Of a stretch of DNA of 64,000 nucleotides, positions 34,107-42,573 are shown piece by piece. The notes beneath the pieces were generated by a model that saw only the letters and a list, made by a program, of their open reading frames with translations, was not told where the DNA came from and searched no databases. Source of the stretch: Bacillota bacterium (lineage in GTDB: Bacteria; Bacillota; Clostridia; Christensenellales; Aristaeellaceae); NCBI GenBank assembly GCA_023395615.1, contig JAEWYP010000067.1:11211-75210 (forward strand), written 5' to 3'. Every line of letters begins with the position of its first letter. Position 1 is the first letter of the stretch. Both the position numbers and the translations under genes were made by a program.

Positions 34107-36209
34107 ATGAAACGAAAACTGCTCCTGGCCGCGCTGGTGATGCTTGCCGCGCTGCTGTTGCTGGGCGGGGTTGCGATGGCGCAGACCACCGATCCCATCG
34201 TATGTAAAATGGAAGTATCGCCCAGCTCGCTCAGCGCGCCTGGCGAAGTTTCGGTTACTATTACCGTATCCAATTCCGGCGATACGGATATGAAGGATCC
34301 CCTGACCCTGTACAGCCCCACCAGCGAAGTGGTAACAGATTTTGGGGATAAAGGTTCCGTCGTTCTGAAAGCCGGCGAGGTAAAAACCTGGACCGGTAAA
34401 TGGGACGTGAACCAACGTACGCTGGATAACGGGCAGATTGTATTTTTTGTAAAATATACGCTGTATGGCGATAACGGCGAAAAGAACGTGAAGAGCCAGC
34501 CTATTCGGGGAAAGCTGGAGACCGCCGAAGCAAAAACCGATATCGAAGTGAAACGTACCATAACCCCGGGTACCGCGCGCGAAGGGCAGAAGGTAACGGT
34601 TCAGTACGACATCGTGAATACCGGAACGGTGTCGCTTAAAAATATCACCCTTCAGGAGAATAAATCTATCAGTTCCAAGACCGTTACAGTCGCAAAAGAA
34701 CTGAAAGCCGGGGAAACCGCGCAGGTGAAATTCCCCGTCACCATGGGGAAAAAGAACCTCACCAGCAGCGCGACCATCACGTATACCTCCGGAGATTCCA
34801 CCGAAAAGAAAACGCAGCAGGTGGACGAACAGGCCATTCTGTATGGCGAAGCGGCTATGACCGCCAAGCTTACGTCCAGCGCCAAGGGCGTAACCACAAA
34901 CGGAACCGTTAAGCTGACCCTGGAGCTGAAAAACAGCGGAACGGTTAATTACACCGACGTTCGTGTGAATGACAAAACGCTGGGCGATGTATTTACCAAC
35001 CAGCAAATCGCCGCGGGGGCGACACTGAAACTGGAAAAAGAGATCACCCTGACGAAAACGACGGAGTATCAATTTACCATTACGGCGATTGATAACACGG
35101 GTACGACCGTCAGCCTGAATACAGACCCCCTGACTGTTACCGCAGTAGACCCCAATAAGATTGTGCACCTCACGCTGGTGGCGGCAGCGGATCGTACGGA
35201 GGTCTATTCGCAACCGGGCATCGTTCGTTTCACATTAACGGTACAGAACGACAGTGAAGTGGATGCGACCGATGTTGCGATCTACGAAGCTAAAACAAAA
35301 ATCCATACCTTTGATTCGATTCCGGCGGGACAAACCCGTTCTATGACCCGTGATGCGGCGCTGAGTATGGCGGGGAAATACCAGTTCTCCGCCGTTACGG
35401 TGGATGCGCTGAATACGACCAGCACTTTCCTGAGCAATGAAATTCAGATTGCGTTCTCCATCCCGACGCCGACACCCGTGGTGACGGCAGCCGCCGAACC
35501 GACGCCTGAACCGACATACGCGAAACTGACTTATCCCCCGATCAGTAACCCTGGTGTCGGGAGTACGCCCAAACTGATCCGCGCGTTTTTCTACCCCCTG
35601 TTATGGGCGAGCGCCATCCTGCTGATTGGTGCGATCATCGTGCTGTTGATCGCTACGCGTAAACGCATGATGGAAAAGAAAGCGTCCGAAGCGGCACTGG
35701 ATCATCTGGAACGTGTGAAGCGCAGGGATTACGTCGCGCCTGTGGAGGAGCCGCAGGAAGCACCGACGTTGGAAATGGAGAAACCTGAAGAACAAACGTC
35801 TCCGGAAGGGACGGAAAACACGGAACCGGAAAGTATCAGCGAGCAGGAATTGCCACACATGAAATATGTGCGCAACGCTTATCAGCACGCAGTAGAAGAA
35901 ACGACGGAAGCGGACACGAAACCCAAGGCGGATTCACTCGCTGACACCGAAGACAGCCCCTATCGCAAGCCGAAAACGGAAGCAGATACGAATCAGCCTG
36001 ACGGGAACGAAGAAGCCCCCGCACTTGAGGATGAGCAGGAAGCCTATCGGGAAGAAGAAGGCTACATGGATGAACCCACCGATTCCCTGATGGCCTTTGA
36101 AGAACCTGAGGAACCCGCCGAGAAACCTGTGGCGGTAAGCCCGGCGAAACCAAAACAGACCGAGAAACGTCGCCATCGTCGTGCGGACAGCGATTCCACA
36201 GACGAGTAA
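34107..36209 (+). CDS. Single-pass surface protein with Ig-like (CARDB/COG1361-type) repeats and acidic cytoplasmic tail
   Basis: The 700-residue protein has a signal peptide (to about residue 25, VAMA) and then about four beta-rich repeats of 90-110 residues. Each repeat carries a phrase such as VTITVSNSGD, VQYDIVNTGT, LTLELKNSGT or FTLTVQNDSE, typical of CARDB/DUF11-like adhesive Ig domains. A Pro/Thr stretch and one membrane helix (about 492-517) follow. The last 183 residues form a highly acidic, Glu/Pro-rich cytoplasmic tail with a basic end (KRRHRRADSDSTDE). Function unknown; it could be a surface sensor, scaffold or adhesin. The ribosome site GGGAGG lies 30 bases before the ATG, with a hairpin between. 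It is divergent from PBP1A. Confidence 0.8.
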   Translation: MKRKLLLAALVMLAALLLLGGVAMAQTTDPIVCKMEVSPSSLSAPGEVSVTITVSNSGDTDMKDPLTLYSPTSEVVTDFGDKGSVVLKAGEVKTWTGKWDVNQRTLDNGQIVFFVKYTLYGDNGEKNVKSQPIRGKLETAEAKTDIEVKRTITPGTAREGQKVTVQYDIVNTGTVSLKNITLQENKSISSKTVTVAKELKAGETAQVKFPVTMGKKNLTSSATITYTSGDSTEKKTQQVDEQAILYGEAAMTAKLTSSAKGVTTNGTVKLTLELKNSGTVNYTDVRVNDKTLGDVFTNQQIAAGATLKLEKEITLTKTTEYQFTITAIDNTGTTVSLNTDPLTVTAVDPNKIVHLTLVAAADRTEVYSQPGIVRFTLTVQNDSEVDATDVAIYEAKTKIHTFDSIPAGQTRSMTRDAALSMAGKYQFSAVTVDALNTTSTFLSNEIQIAFSIPTPTPVVTAAAEPTPEPTYAKLTYPPISNPGVGSTPKLIRAFFYPLLWASAILLIGAIIVLLIATRKRMMEKKASEAALDHLERVKRRDYVAPVEEPQEAPTLEMEKPEEQTSPEGTENTEPESISEQELPHMKYVRNAYQHAVEETTEADTKPKADSLADTEDSPYRKPKTEADTNQPDGNEEAPALEDEQEAYREEEGYMDEPTDSLMAFEEPEEPAEKPVAVSPAKPKQTEKRRHRRADSDSTDE

Positions 36210-36220
36210 ATGGTATTTTG

Positions 36221-36257
36221 ATCACCCGTACGGTTGGCGCCGACGGGTGATTTTTTT
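36221..36257 (+). terminator. intrinsic terminator after the Ig-ectodomain gene
   Basis: ATCACCCGT (36221-36229) pairs with ACGGGTGAT (36243-36251), followed by seven T's (36251-36257). Confidence 0.92.
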
Positions 36258-36292
36258 GTACGAAAGCAGCAGATTCCTCGTGAGACGCAGGC

Positions 36293-36321
36293 TTGTTTTC
36301 GGGGTAAAACCCTTGTATAAT
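36293..36321 (+). promoter_or_regulatory. promoter of the DUF2461-manB-nudix run
   Basis: -35 TTGTTT (36293-36298), 17-base spacer, perfect -10 TATAAT (36316-36321). Confidence 0.7.
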
Positions 36322-36350
36322 AAGGATATGGGATAAAGGAGGACAGACGG

Positions 36351-37046
36351 ATGTTTACAGGATTTCCTGAAGAAACGATCCGCTTTTTTTTGGAACTGCG
36401 TTTCCATAATGAAGCCACTTTTTTCAACGCTCACAGGGACGAGTATGAACGAAGCGTGCGTGAACCGTTTTATGGTTTTATTCAGGCAATGGCGCCCGCA
36501 GTGAAGCAGGTTGCGGACGATATGGAACTGCGGCCGGATAAATGCCTGGCACGAATCCGCCGGGATACTCGCTTTTCGAAAGATAAAACGCCATATCGCG
36601 ATCATCTGTGGCTTTTGTTCCGTCGCGGCGGCGAAATCCGGGATACATCCGTAATGTACTGGTTTGAACTGGCGCCGGAGCATGTGGAATGGGGGCTCGG
36701 CTTTTGGGGGTATAACCGCCCCGCGATGGACGCGCTTCGGAAAGCAATCCGGGAAAAGCCTGACGCGGTATTGCGCGCTTTTCGGGAGGCTCGGATTCCG
36801 GAACAAGATCTGGAAATATACGGCGATCGGTATCAGCGGATGGCTGTTCCGGATGGATTGCCCCAACTGCTTCAGGAAATTTACCCCCTGAAAGAGCTTT
36901 ACATCAAGCGGACCGGCATACCGCTGCAAATGGCTTATTCCGAAGCGCTTGTTGAGCGCTGTTCGCAGGATATTCTCCGCCTGAAGCCACTGTATTTATT
37001 ATTGCGCAGGATGGCGGACGAGGGCATGGCGGCGCTGGAAGGGTAA
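36351..37046 (+). CDS. DUF2461 family protein
   Basis: A 231-residue cytoplasmic protein. It has the family features FFLELRFHNEATFFNAHRDEY near the start, RIRRDTRFSKDKTPYRDH in the middle and a WGLGFWG segment. The family is widespread and uncharacterised. The AAGGAGGACAGACGG ribosome site is strong. It is followed 41 bases later by the phosphohexomutase gene, suggesting co-transcription. Confidence 0.88.
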   Translation: MFTGFPEETIRFFLELRFHNEATFFNAHRDEYERSVREPFYGFIQAMAPAVKQVADDMELRPDKCLARIRRDTRFSKDKTPYRDHLWLLFRRGGEIRDTSVMYWFELAPEHVEWGLGFWGYNRPAMDALRKAIREKPDAVLRAFREARIPEQDLEIYGDRYQRMAVPDGLPQLLQEIYPLKELYIKRTGIPLQMAYSEALVERCSQDILRLKPLYLLLRRMADEGMAALEG

Positions 37047-37087
37047 ACAGCAGAACGGCAAAGGTTGAATGACCGAAAGGAGTAATT

Positions 37088-38617
37088 ATGGATTTTCGAA
37101 CACTGAAGAGCGGATCAGATGTGCGTGGAATTGCTGTCGGTGAGGAAGCTGTATTAACGCAAGAGGTGGCCCGAACGCTGGGAAGAGCGTTTGTGCGCTT
37201 CTTAGCACAACGCATCGGAAAACCGGCAGATCAGATGACGGTTGCATTGGGGCGGGACAGCCGGGTTTCCGGTCCGTCACTGCTGATGGCTGCGGCGGAG
37301 GGTATTGCGGCTGAAGGCGCAACCGCGAATGATTATGGCATGTGCACAACGCCGTCTATGTATATGGCCATCTTAACGGATGGATTTCGCCCCAATGGTT
37401 CGATCATGATTACGGCCAGCCATCATCCCTGGAAGTTGAACGGCCTTAAATTTTTCACCGAGGCGGGCGGGCTGGGCTTTCACGAACTGGACGAACTGTT
37501 GCAGTTGGCGCAGACACTGCCTGAAACAGGCAATATCACACGCGGTCAGGTTTCAGCTGTTCCGTTCTTGCCCCGGTATGTGGATCATCTCCGGCAACTG
37601 ATTATCAACGGCGTCAACCCCGAAGTAACTCAGCCGCTGCTGGGGCTGCACGTGGTGGTAGATGCGGGCAACGGCGCGGGTGGTTTCTATGCCGATATGC
37701 TGCAAGGCTTGGGCGCGTGGATCGAGGGAAGCCAGTTTCTGGAGCCGGACGGCCACTTCCCCAACCATATCCCGAACCCCGAAAACCCGGAAGCAATGGA
37801 CTCGCTGGCGGGGGCGGTGCTGCGCGTTGGCGCAGACATCGGTGTGATTTTTGACGCGGACTGCGATCGTGCCGCGATTGTGGATCATACCGGCAAAGAA
37901 ATTAACCGTAACCGCCTGATTGCCATGATCAGCGCAATCTTGTTAGAAAACGATCCGGGCGCGACCATCGTAACCGACTCTGTTACCTCGTCCGGGCTGG
38001 CGGAGTTTATCCAGGAGTGGGGCGGCGTTCATTATCGGTACAAGCGCGGATACCGCAACGTGATCGATGAGGCGATCCGCCTGAATGCGGCGGGGATCGA
38101 CTGCCCGCTGGCGATTGAAACCAGCGGCCATGCCGCCTTGCGTGACAACCATTTTCTGGATGATGGGATGTACCTGGTTACCCTTCTGCTGATTAAGGCT
38201 ATGCAGTTGAAACAGCAGGGGCGGGAGTTGGGTACTCTGCTGGACGGTCTGAAAGAGCCGGTGGAGAGCACGGAAATCCGGCTGCCAATCACAAGCGCGG
38301 ACTTTGCGCAGGCGGGAAGGCAGATTATCGAGCAGATGATGGATTACGCCACCTGGCAGACAGGATGGCATATCGCGCCGGATAACCGCGAGGGAATCCG
38401 TATCAGCTTTGATCTGGACGGCGGGCTGAACAACGGCTGGTTCCTTTTGCGGCTGTCCGTGCACGACCCCGTAATGCCGCTGAATGTGGAAAGCGACGTG
38501 GCTGGCGGTGTGCAGCAGATTCTGCACGAACTGATAAAAGCCCTTGAAGAGGCGGAGGGTGTGGATTTGCAGCCGTTACGCGACGCGCTGGCATCCCCGG
38601 AGAATCAACAGGCATAA
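37088..38617 (+). CDS. manB: Phosphomannomutase / phosphoglucomutase
   Basis: Alpha-D-phosphohexomutase superfamily enzyme, interconverting hexose-1- and hexose-6-phosphates. Of 509 residues, the phospho-serine loop TASHHPWKLNGLKF is near residue 116, the metal-binding DADCDRAAIVD near 257, and sugar-binding ETSGHAAL near 344. A C-terminal phosphate-binding domain (NREGIRISF) is present. Whether the main substrate is glucose or mannose phosphate cannot be settled; glucose-1-phosphate supply to the glycogen operon is one possible role. The GAAAGGAGTAATT site gives the start. It lies 9 bases before the Nudix gene. Confidence 0.88.
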   Translation: MDFRTLKSGSDVRGIAVGEEAVLTQEVARTLGRAFVRFLAQRIGKPADQMTVALGRDSRVSGPSLLMAAAEGIAAEGATANDYGMCTTPSMYMAILTDGFRPNGSIMITASHHPWKLNGLKFFTEAGGLGFHELDELLQLAQTLPETGNITRGQVSAVPFLPRYVDHLRQLIINGVNPEVTQPLLGLHVVVDAGNGAGGFYADMLQGLGAWIEGSQFLEPDGHFPNHIPNPENPEAMDSLAGAVLRVGADIGVIFDADCDRAAIVDHTGKEINRNRLIAMISAILLENDPGATIVTDSVTSSGLAEFIQEWGGVHYRYKRGYRNVIDEAIRLNAAGIDCPLAIETSGHAALRDNHFLDDGMYLVTLLLIKAMQLKQQGRELGTLLDGLKEPVESTEIRLPITSADFAQAGRQIIEQMMDYATWQTGWHIAPDNREGIRISFDLDGGLNNGWFLLRLSVHDPVMPLNVESDVAGGVQQILHELIKALEEAEGVDLQPLRDALASPENQQA

Positions 38618-38626
38618 GGAGACGGC

Positions 38627-39103
38627 ATGGGGGAATATATACGGGAGATTCGCCGTTGGGTTGGCCATCGGCCGGTGATGCAATGCGGCGCGTCGGTTAT
38701 TGTGGAAAACGAACGCGGCGAGGTACTGCTGGAACAGCGCGCTGATACGGGTGACTGGGCCTATATCGGCGGGGCGGTTGAACTGTACGAGCGCACCGAG
38801 GACGCCGCAGCGCGGGAACTGGCCGAAGAGACGGGGCTGATTGCGGAGGAGCTGTCTTTATTGGGGGTGTATTCCGGCGAGAAAATGCGGTTTGAATACC
38901 CCAATGGAGATCAGGTGAGCAATATCGATGTCGTGTATGTTTGCCGTAGCTATCGCGGCACGTTGCAACCGCAGGAAACGGAAGTCACCTGCCTGCGCTT
39001 TTTCGCACCGGAGGCTCTGCCGTCGCCGTTTTTTCCGCCCAATCAACCGGCTATGAAAGCCTATCTTCAAGCCCGAAATATCAGCGACCCGCGCTTCCTG
39101 TAA
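38627..39103 (+). CDS. Nudix hydrolase
   Basis: A 158-residue enzyme with the Nudix box GGAVELYERTEDAAARELAEETG (given here only by its first and last parts: GGAVELYERT, ARELAEETG; residues about 48-70). It hydrolyses a nucleoside diphosphate linked to another group; the substrate is not predictable. The WAYIGGAVE opening resembles the MutT/ADP-ribose-type subgroup. The ATG follows ATAAGGAGACGGC. It is co-transcribed with the phosphohexomutase gene. Confidence 0.9.
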   Translation: MGEYIREIRRWVGHRPVMQCGASVIVENERGEVLLEQRADTGDWAYIGGAVELYERTEDAAARELAEETGLIAEELSLLGVYSGEKMRFEYPNGDQVSNIDVVYVCRSYRGTLQPQETEVTCLRFFAPEALPSPFFPPNQPAMKAYLQARNISDPRFL

Positions 39104-39399
39104 AGGAAACGCGGGTCCAACTTTTATAGGCCCGTTTGTGTTATCACTGTTGGATACGAAGGGGATCACATAAGTAGGGTAAGCTTAACCGGCCACTCTT
39201 GCTTCCCGGCATCCGAAACTTTAGGCAAACTGCTCTGTATACCAGGTATTCGTTAGTCGACGATCCGGGTTATATGGATTCGCATAGAGTACTGCTTAAC
39301 GAAACGGGTGCGGGGAAAAGAACAAGATAATGATGGTCGGTTGTGCCTGTTTACGGTAGTTGCAGCCCGTTTTTCCCGATGAATTGGGCGTTCGGTGTG
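39104..39399. other. gene-free stretch between convergent Nudix and copA genes
   Basis: The stretch is somewhat AT-richer than its surroundings. An imperfect dyad near 39110-39145 (AACGCGGG with CCCGTTT) could end the upstream operon. I see no coding frame with a ribosome site, no tRNA and no clear RNA structure in the rest. Confidence 0.4.
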
Positions 39400-41874
39400 T
39401 CAGGCCTGTTTTTTCTCTGCGCTGGGGCGGAAACGCTTCAGGCGCAGAGCGTTGGTAACGACTGAAACAGAGCTTAAGCTCATAGCAGCAGCGGCCAGCA
39501 TGGGATTGAGCAGCGGTCCCCCAAACAAATGAAGCAGGCCCGCAGCAATCGGGATGCCTATGGTGTTATAACCGAAAGCCCAGAAAAGGTTTTGCTTGAT
39601 GTTGCGAATGGTGCGGCGGCTCAGTTCCACGGCGGTGGGCACATCCATGGGGTCGGAACGCATCAGCACGACATCTGCGCTGTCCATCGCTACGTCTGTG
39701 CCGGAGCCGATGGCGATGCCGACGTTTGCCTGCGCCAGTGCGGGCGCATCGTTAATTCCGTCGCCCACCATGGCAACACGGCGGCCTTCCGCCTGCAGCT
39801 TTTTCACTTCGCCCGCCTTATCCTGCGGGAGTACTTCGGACAAAATCCGCTCAATGCCAACCTGTCTGGCAATTGCCGATGCGGTGAGGCGGTTGTCGCC
39901 GGTCATCATCACCACGTCGATGCCCATTTTACGCAGGCTTTCCACAGCGGCGCGGCTACCGGGTTTTACCACATCCGCCACTGCGATCAGCCCGGCCAGC
40001 TGGCCGTCCACCGCAACGTACATGGGGGTTTTGCCTTCCTGCGCCAGCCGTTCTGCATGGGGTTGAAACGCCTCCAGAGAAACGCCTGTTTCTTCCATCA
40101 ACTTCCGGTTGCCGGAGGTGACGCGGCGGCCATCCACGATGGCTTCAATGCCGCGCCCCATTTTCGCCTGGAAGCTGTTTGCCTGCAAAAACGGCAGGTT
40201 CTTACGCGCGGCAAAGGCGATGATCGCCTGCCCGAGGGAGTGCTCGGACGGCTTTTCTGCGGACGCGGCAATCTGTAACAGTTGATCCGTGGTAAATCCC
40301 GCGGCGGGCAGCACGTCGGTTACGCTCGGTTTACCTTCCGTCAGGGTGCCGGTTTTATCAAAAATGATAGTTTGCAGGGTGTGGGCGGTTTCCAGCGCTT
40401 CGCCGCTTTTAAAAAGAATACCGTATTCCGCACCCTTGCCGGTCGCTACCATAATTGCGGTCGGCGTTGCCAGCCCCAATGCGCAGGGACAGGCAATAAC
40501 CAGTATGGATACGAAGATTGTTAATGCGAACTTAAGATCACCGCCGGTTCCGATATACCACGCGATCCCTGCGATCAGCGCAATTGCCATCACAACCGGT
40601 ACGAAATATCCGCTGACGATATCGGCCAGTTTGGCGATCGGCGCTTTCGCGCCCTGCGCGTCTTCCACCAGTCGGATGATCTGCGCCAGCGCTGTGTCGT
40701 CGCCTACCTTTTCCGCACGGAAACGGATGGCGCCGGTGGTATTAATGGTAGCGGCGTAAACTGTATCGCCTGCTTTCTTCTCGGCGGGCAGGCTTTCGCC
40801 GGTCAGCATGGATTCATCAATCGCCGTATGGCCTTCGGTAACGGTTCCGTCAACCGGGATACGCGCACCAGGCCGGACGATGATTACATCGCCGATCTCC
40901 ACTTCCTCGATAGGAATTTCCTTCTCCATGCCCTGATGCAGTACCAGCGCGGTTTTGGGAGCAAGGTTCATCAGTTTTTGCACCGCATCGCCGGTACGAC
41001 CCTTGGAGATGGTTTCCAGCGTTTTACCCAGCAGGATCAGGGTGATGATCACAGCGGCGGATTCAAAATAAAGCGAGTGAACGGCCATTGTGTTGCCCGT
41101 CGCAATCTGAAAAATGTTATATACACTGTAGCCAACCGAGGCCGCCGTGCCGACGGCGATCAGCGAATCCATGTTGGGGCTTCGCTGCCAAAGCGAGCGG
41201 AAGCCCATCGTATAAAAACGGTACCCAACGGCGATCACTGGCACCGTCAGCAGGAGTTCTGTCAGCGCATACCGCAGGGGATGTTCCATTGGTGAAAGCG
41301 CTATCGGAATCGGAAGGCCTACCATGGGCGCCATCGCGACATAGAGCAGGGGCAGGGTAAACAGGGCGGATAGGAAGAGCCGGGTTTTCATGGCGTTGAT
41401 TTCGCGACGCTTCCGGTCACGGTTTTCCTCGGCTGCGTTTTTCGTATGCGGTGTCAGCGCCTGATACCCCGCTTTTTCGATGCTTGCGCGGATATCCGAA
41501 AGGCGTGTTTCCTGAGGGTTATAAGCGACGGTGGCTTTTTCGGTAGCCAGATTGACGGAGGCGCTTTCCACACCGGGCAACCGGCCGATTGCCTTTTGCA
41601 CACGAGTGGCGCAGGCGGCGCAGGTCATGCCCCCGATCGGAATCGTCACATTCTGCACGCCTGTTTTTTCTTCGGCCGCATAGCCCAGTTCCCGTACTTT
41701 CGCGTCAATATCGGCAGAGTCGGTTTGGGCGGGATCATGTTCCACGTACAGGGTTTCGGTGGCGAAATTCAGGCTGGCATGGGTTACGCCCGGCATCTGA
41801 GAAACGTTTTTCTCGATGGTCTGGGCGCAGACCGCACAGGACATGCCGCTGATATGAAATGCTGTTTTTTTCAA
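39400..41874 (-). CDS. copA: Copper-translocating P1B-type ATPase
   Basis: Exports copper(I) across the cytoplasmic membrane with ATP. About 824 residues. Two N-terminal metal-binding domains carry GMSCAVC and GMTCAAC. Eight expected membrane helices include the CPC metal site (ACPCALGLATP). The TGES actuator, DKTGTLTEGK phosphorylation site, GDGIND hinge and the C-terminal MSLSSVSVVTNALRL are all present. The nucleotide-domain motif reads SEHSLG, where the family nearly always has SEHPL. The start is TTG 41874, preceded by AAAGGAGACTGACTGC; a longer frame has no site and lies in the promoter. Divergent from hxlR. Confidence 0.94.
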   Translation of the reverse strand: MKKTAFHISGMSCAVCAQTIEKNVSQMPGVTHASLNFATETLYVEHDPAQTDSADIDAKVRELGYAAEEKTGVQNVTIPIGGMTCAACATRVQKAIGRLPGVESASVNLATEKATVAYNPQETRLSDIRASIEKAGYQALTPHTKNAAEENRDRKRREINAMKTRLFLSALFTLPLLYVAMAPMVGLPIPIALSPMEHPLRYALTELLLTVPVIAVGYRFYTMGFRSLWQRSPNMDSLIAVGTAASVGYSVYNIFQIATGNTMAVHSLYFESAAVIITLILLGKTLETISKGRTGDAVQKLMNLAPKTALVLHQGMEKEIPIEEVEIGDVIIVRPGARIPVDGTVTEGHTAIDESMLTGESLPAEKKAGDTVYAATINTTGAIRFRAEKVGDDTALAQIIRLVEDAQGAKAPIAKLADIVSGYFVPVVMAIALIAGIAWYIGTGGDLKFALTIFVSILVIACPCALGLATPTAIMVATGKGAEYGILFKSGEALETAHTLQTIIFDKTGTLTEGKPSVTDVLPAAGFTTDQLLQIAASAEKPSEHSLGQAIIAFAARKNLPFLQANSFQAKMGRGIEAIVDGRRVTSGNRKLMEETGVSLEAFQPHAERLAQEGKTPMYVAVDGQLAGLIAVADVVKPGSRAAVESLRKMGIDVVMMTGDNRLTASAIARQVGIERILSEVLPQDKAGEVKKLQAEGRRVAMVGDGINDAPALAQANVGIAIGSGTDVAMDSADVVLMRSDPMDVPTAVELSRRTIRNIKQNLFWAFGYNTIGIPIAAGLLHLFGGPLLNPMLAAAAMSLSSVSVVTNALRLKRFRPSAEKKQA

Positions 41875-41928
41875 AGCAGTCAGTCTCCTTTCGGGTCTGG
41901 AAGGTGAATAAATGCACTTTCCGTACAT

Positions 41929-41956
41929 ATTGTAACGCATGAGGGTAATAAAGCAA
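41929..41956 (-). promoter_or_regulatory. promoter of copA
   Basis: Minus-strand -35 TTGCTT (41956-41951), 16-base spacer, -10 TACAAT (41934-41929). The -35 overlaps the palindrome at 41955-41966. Confidence 0.6.
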
Positions 41957-41966
41957 GTACGTACTT
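41955..41966. promoter_or_regulatory. 12-bp palindrome in the copA-hxlR gap, likely operator
   Basis: AAGTACGTACTT is a perfect palindrome whose GTAC cores resemble HxlR/DUF24 regulator sites. It overlaps the copA -35, suiting repression by the divergently encoded HxlR protein. Binding is inferred. Confidence 0.6.
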
Positions 41967-42006
41967 TCTGGTGAGCTGGTACACTTTTGGGTAGCGTGCC
42001 TATAGG

Positions 42007-42035
42007 TTGCGTTATCGCACCTGACACTGTATGAT
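42007..42035 (+). promoter_or_regulatory. promoter of hxlR
   Basis: -35 TTGCGT (42007-42012), 17-base spacer, -10 TATGAT (42030-42035). Confidence 0.55.
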
Positions 42036-42093
42036 GGGTGGGTAAGACACAGGGGATAGATCCCTTATGATCCTGCCATGGGAGGCGGTTGCG

Positions 42094-42456
42094 ATGGAGT
42101 GCCATTGCCCGGGCGTGAATTGCCCAGTGGAGGAAACCCTGCGAATGATCGGCGGCAAGTATAAGGCACTGATCCTGTGGCACCTGCTTGCGCATACGCT
42201 GCGTTTCAGTGAGCTGCACCGGCTGATTCCGCAGGCAACCCCTAAAATGCTGACACAGCAGCTGCGAGAGTTGGAAGCGGACGGTCTGCTGACCCGTGCC
42301 GTGTTTGCCGAGGTTCCTCCACGGGTAGAGTATACCCTTACGGAGAAGGGGCGAAGCATCCGTTCAGTTTTATACGATATGTTTGATTGGGGCGCGGAAG
42401 CGCTTCGTAACAGTGGAAAAAACATAAACTGTTCCATGGTGAGAAACCGCAGCTGA
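42094..42456 (+). CDS. HxlR/DUF24-family transcriptional regulator
   Basis: A 120-residue winged-helix regulator. The opening MECHCPGVNCPVEETLRMIGG carries three cysteines in eight residues plus the conserved CPVE segment. KYKALILWHLL, then LTQQLRELEADGLL and YTLTEKGR mark the DNA-binding wing. Members of the family sense thiol stress, aldehydes or metals through Cys. ATG 42094 has GGGAGG at good spacing; the longer frame at 42067 lacks one. It is divergent from copA with an operator-like palindrome between, so copper or redox control of copA is plausible. Confidence 0.88.
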   Translation: MECHCPGVNCPVEETLRMIGGKYKALILWHLLAHTLRFSELHRLIPQATPKMLTQQLRELEADGLLTRAVFAEVPPRVEYTLTEKGRSIRSVLYDMFDWGAEALRNSGKNINCSMVRNRS

Positions 42457-42492
42457 ATTTGCCTCGGAACAAGCATACTTTTTACAAGCAAG

Positions 42493-42517
42493 CCGCCGCC
42501 TGAAAAACAGGCGGCGG
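42493..42517. terminator. hairpin between convergent hxlR and the aminotransferase gene
   Basis: CCGCCGCCTG (42493-42502) pairs with CAGGCGGCGG (42508-42517) over a 5-base A loop. It lies between convergent genes; the T-tract is weak. Confidence 0.65.
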
Positions 42518-42573
42518 TGGTAAGACAGGAAACGTTTGTGATGGAACTGGATTCTCCCGAAGAACCATACCCG

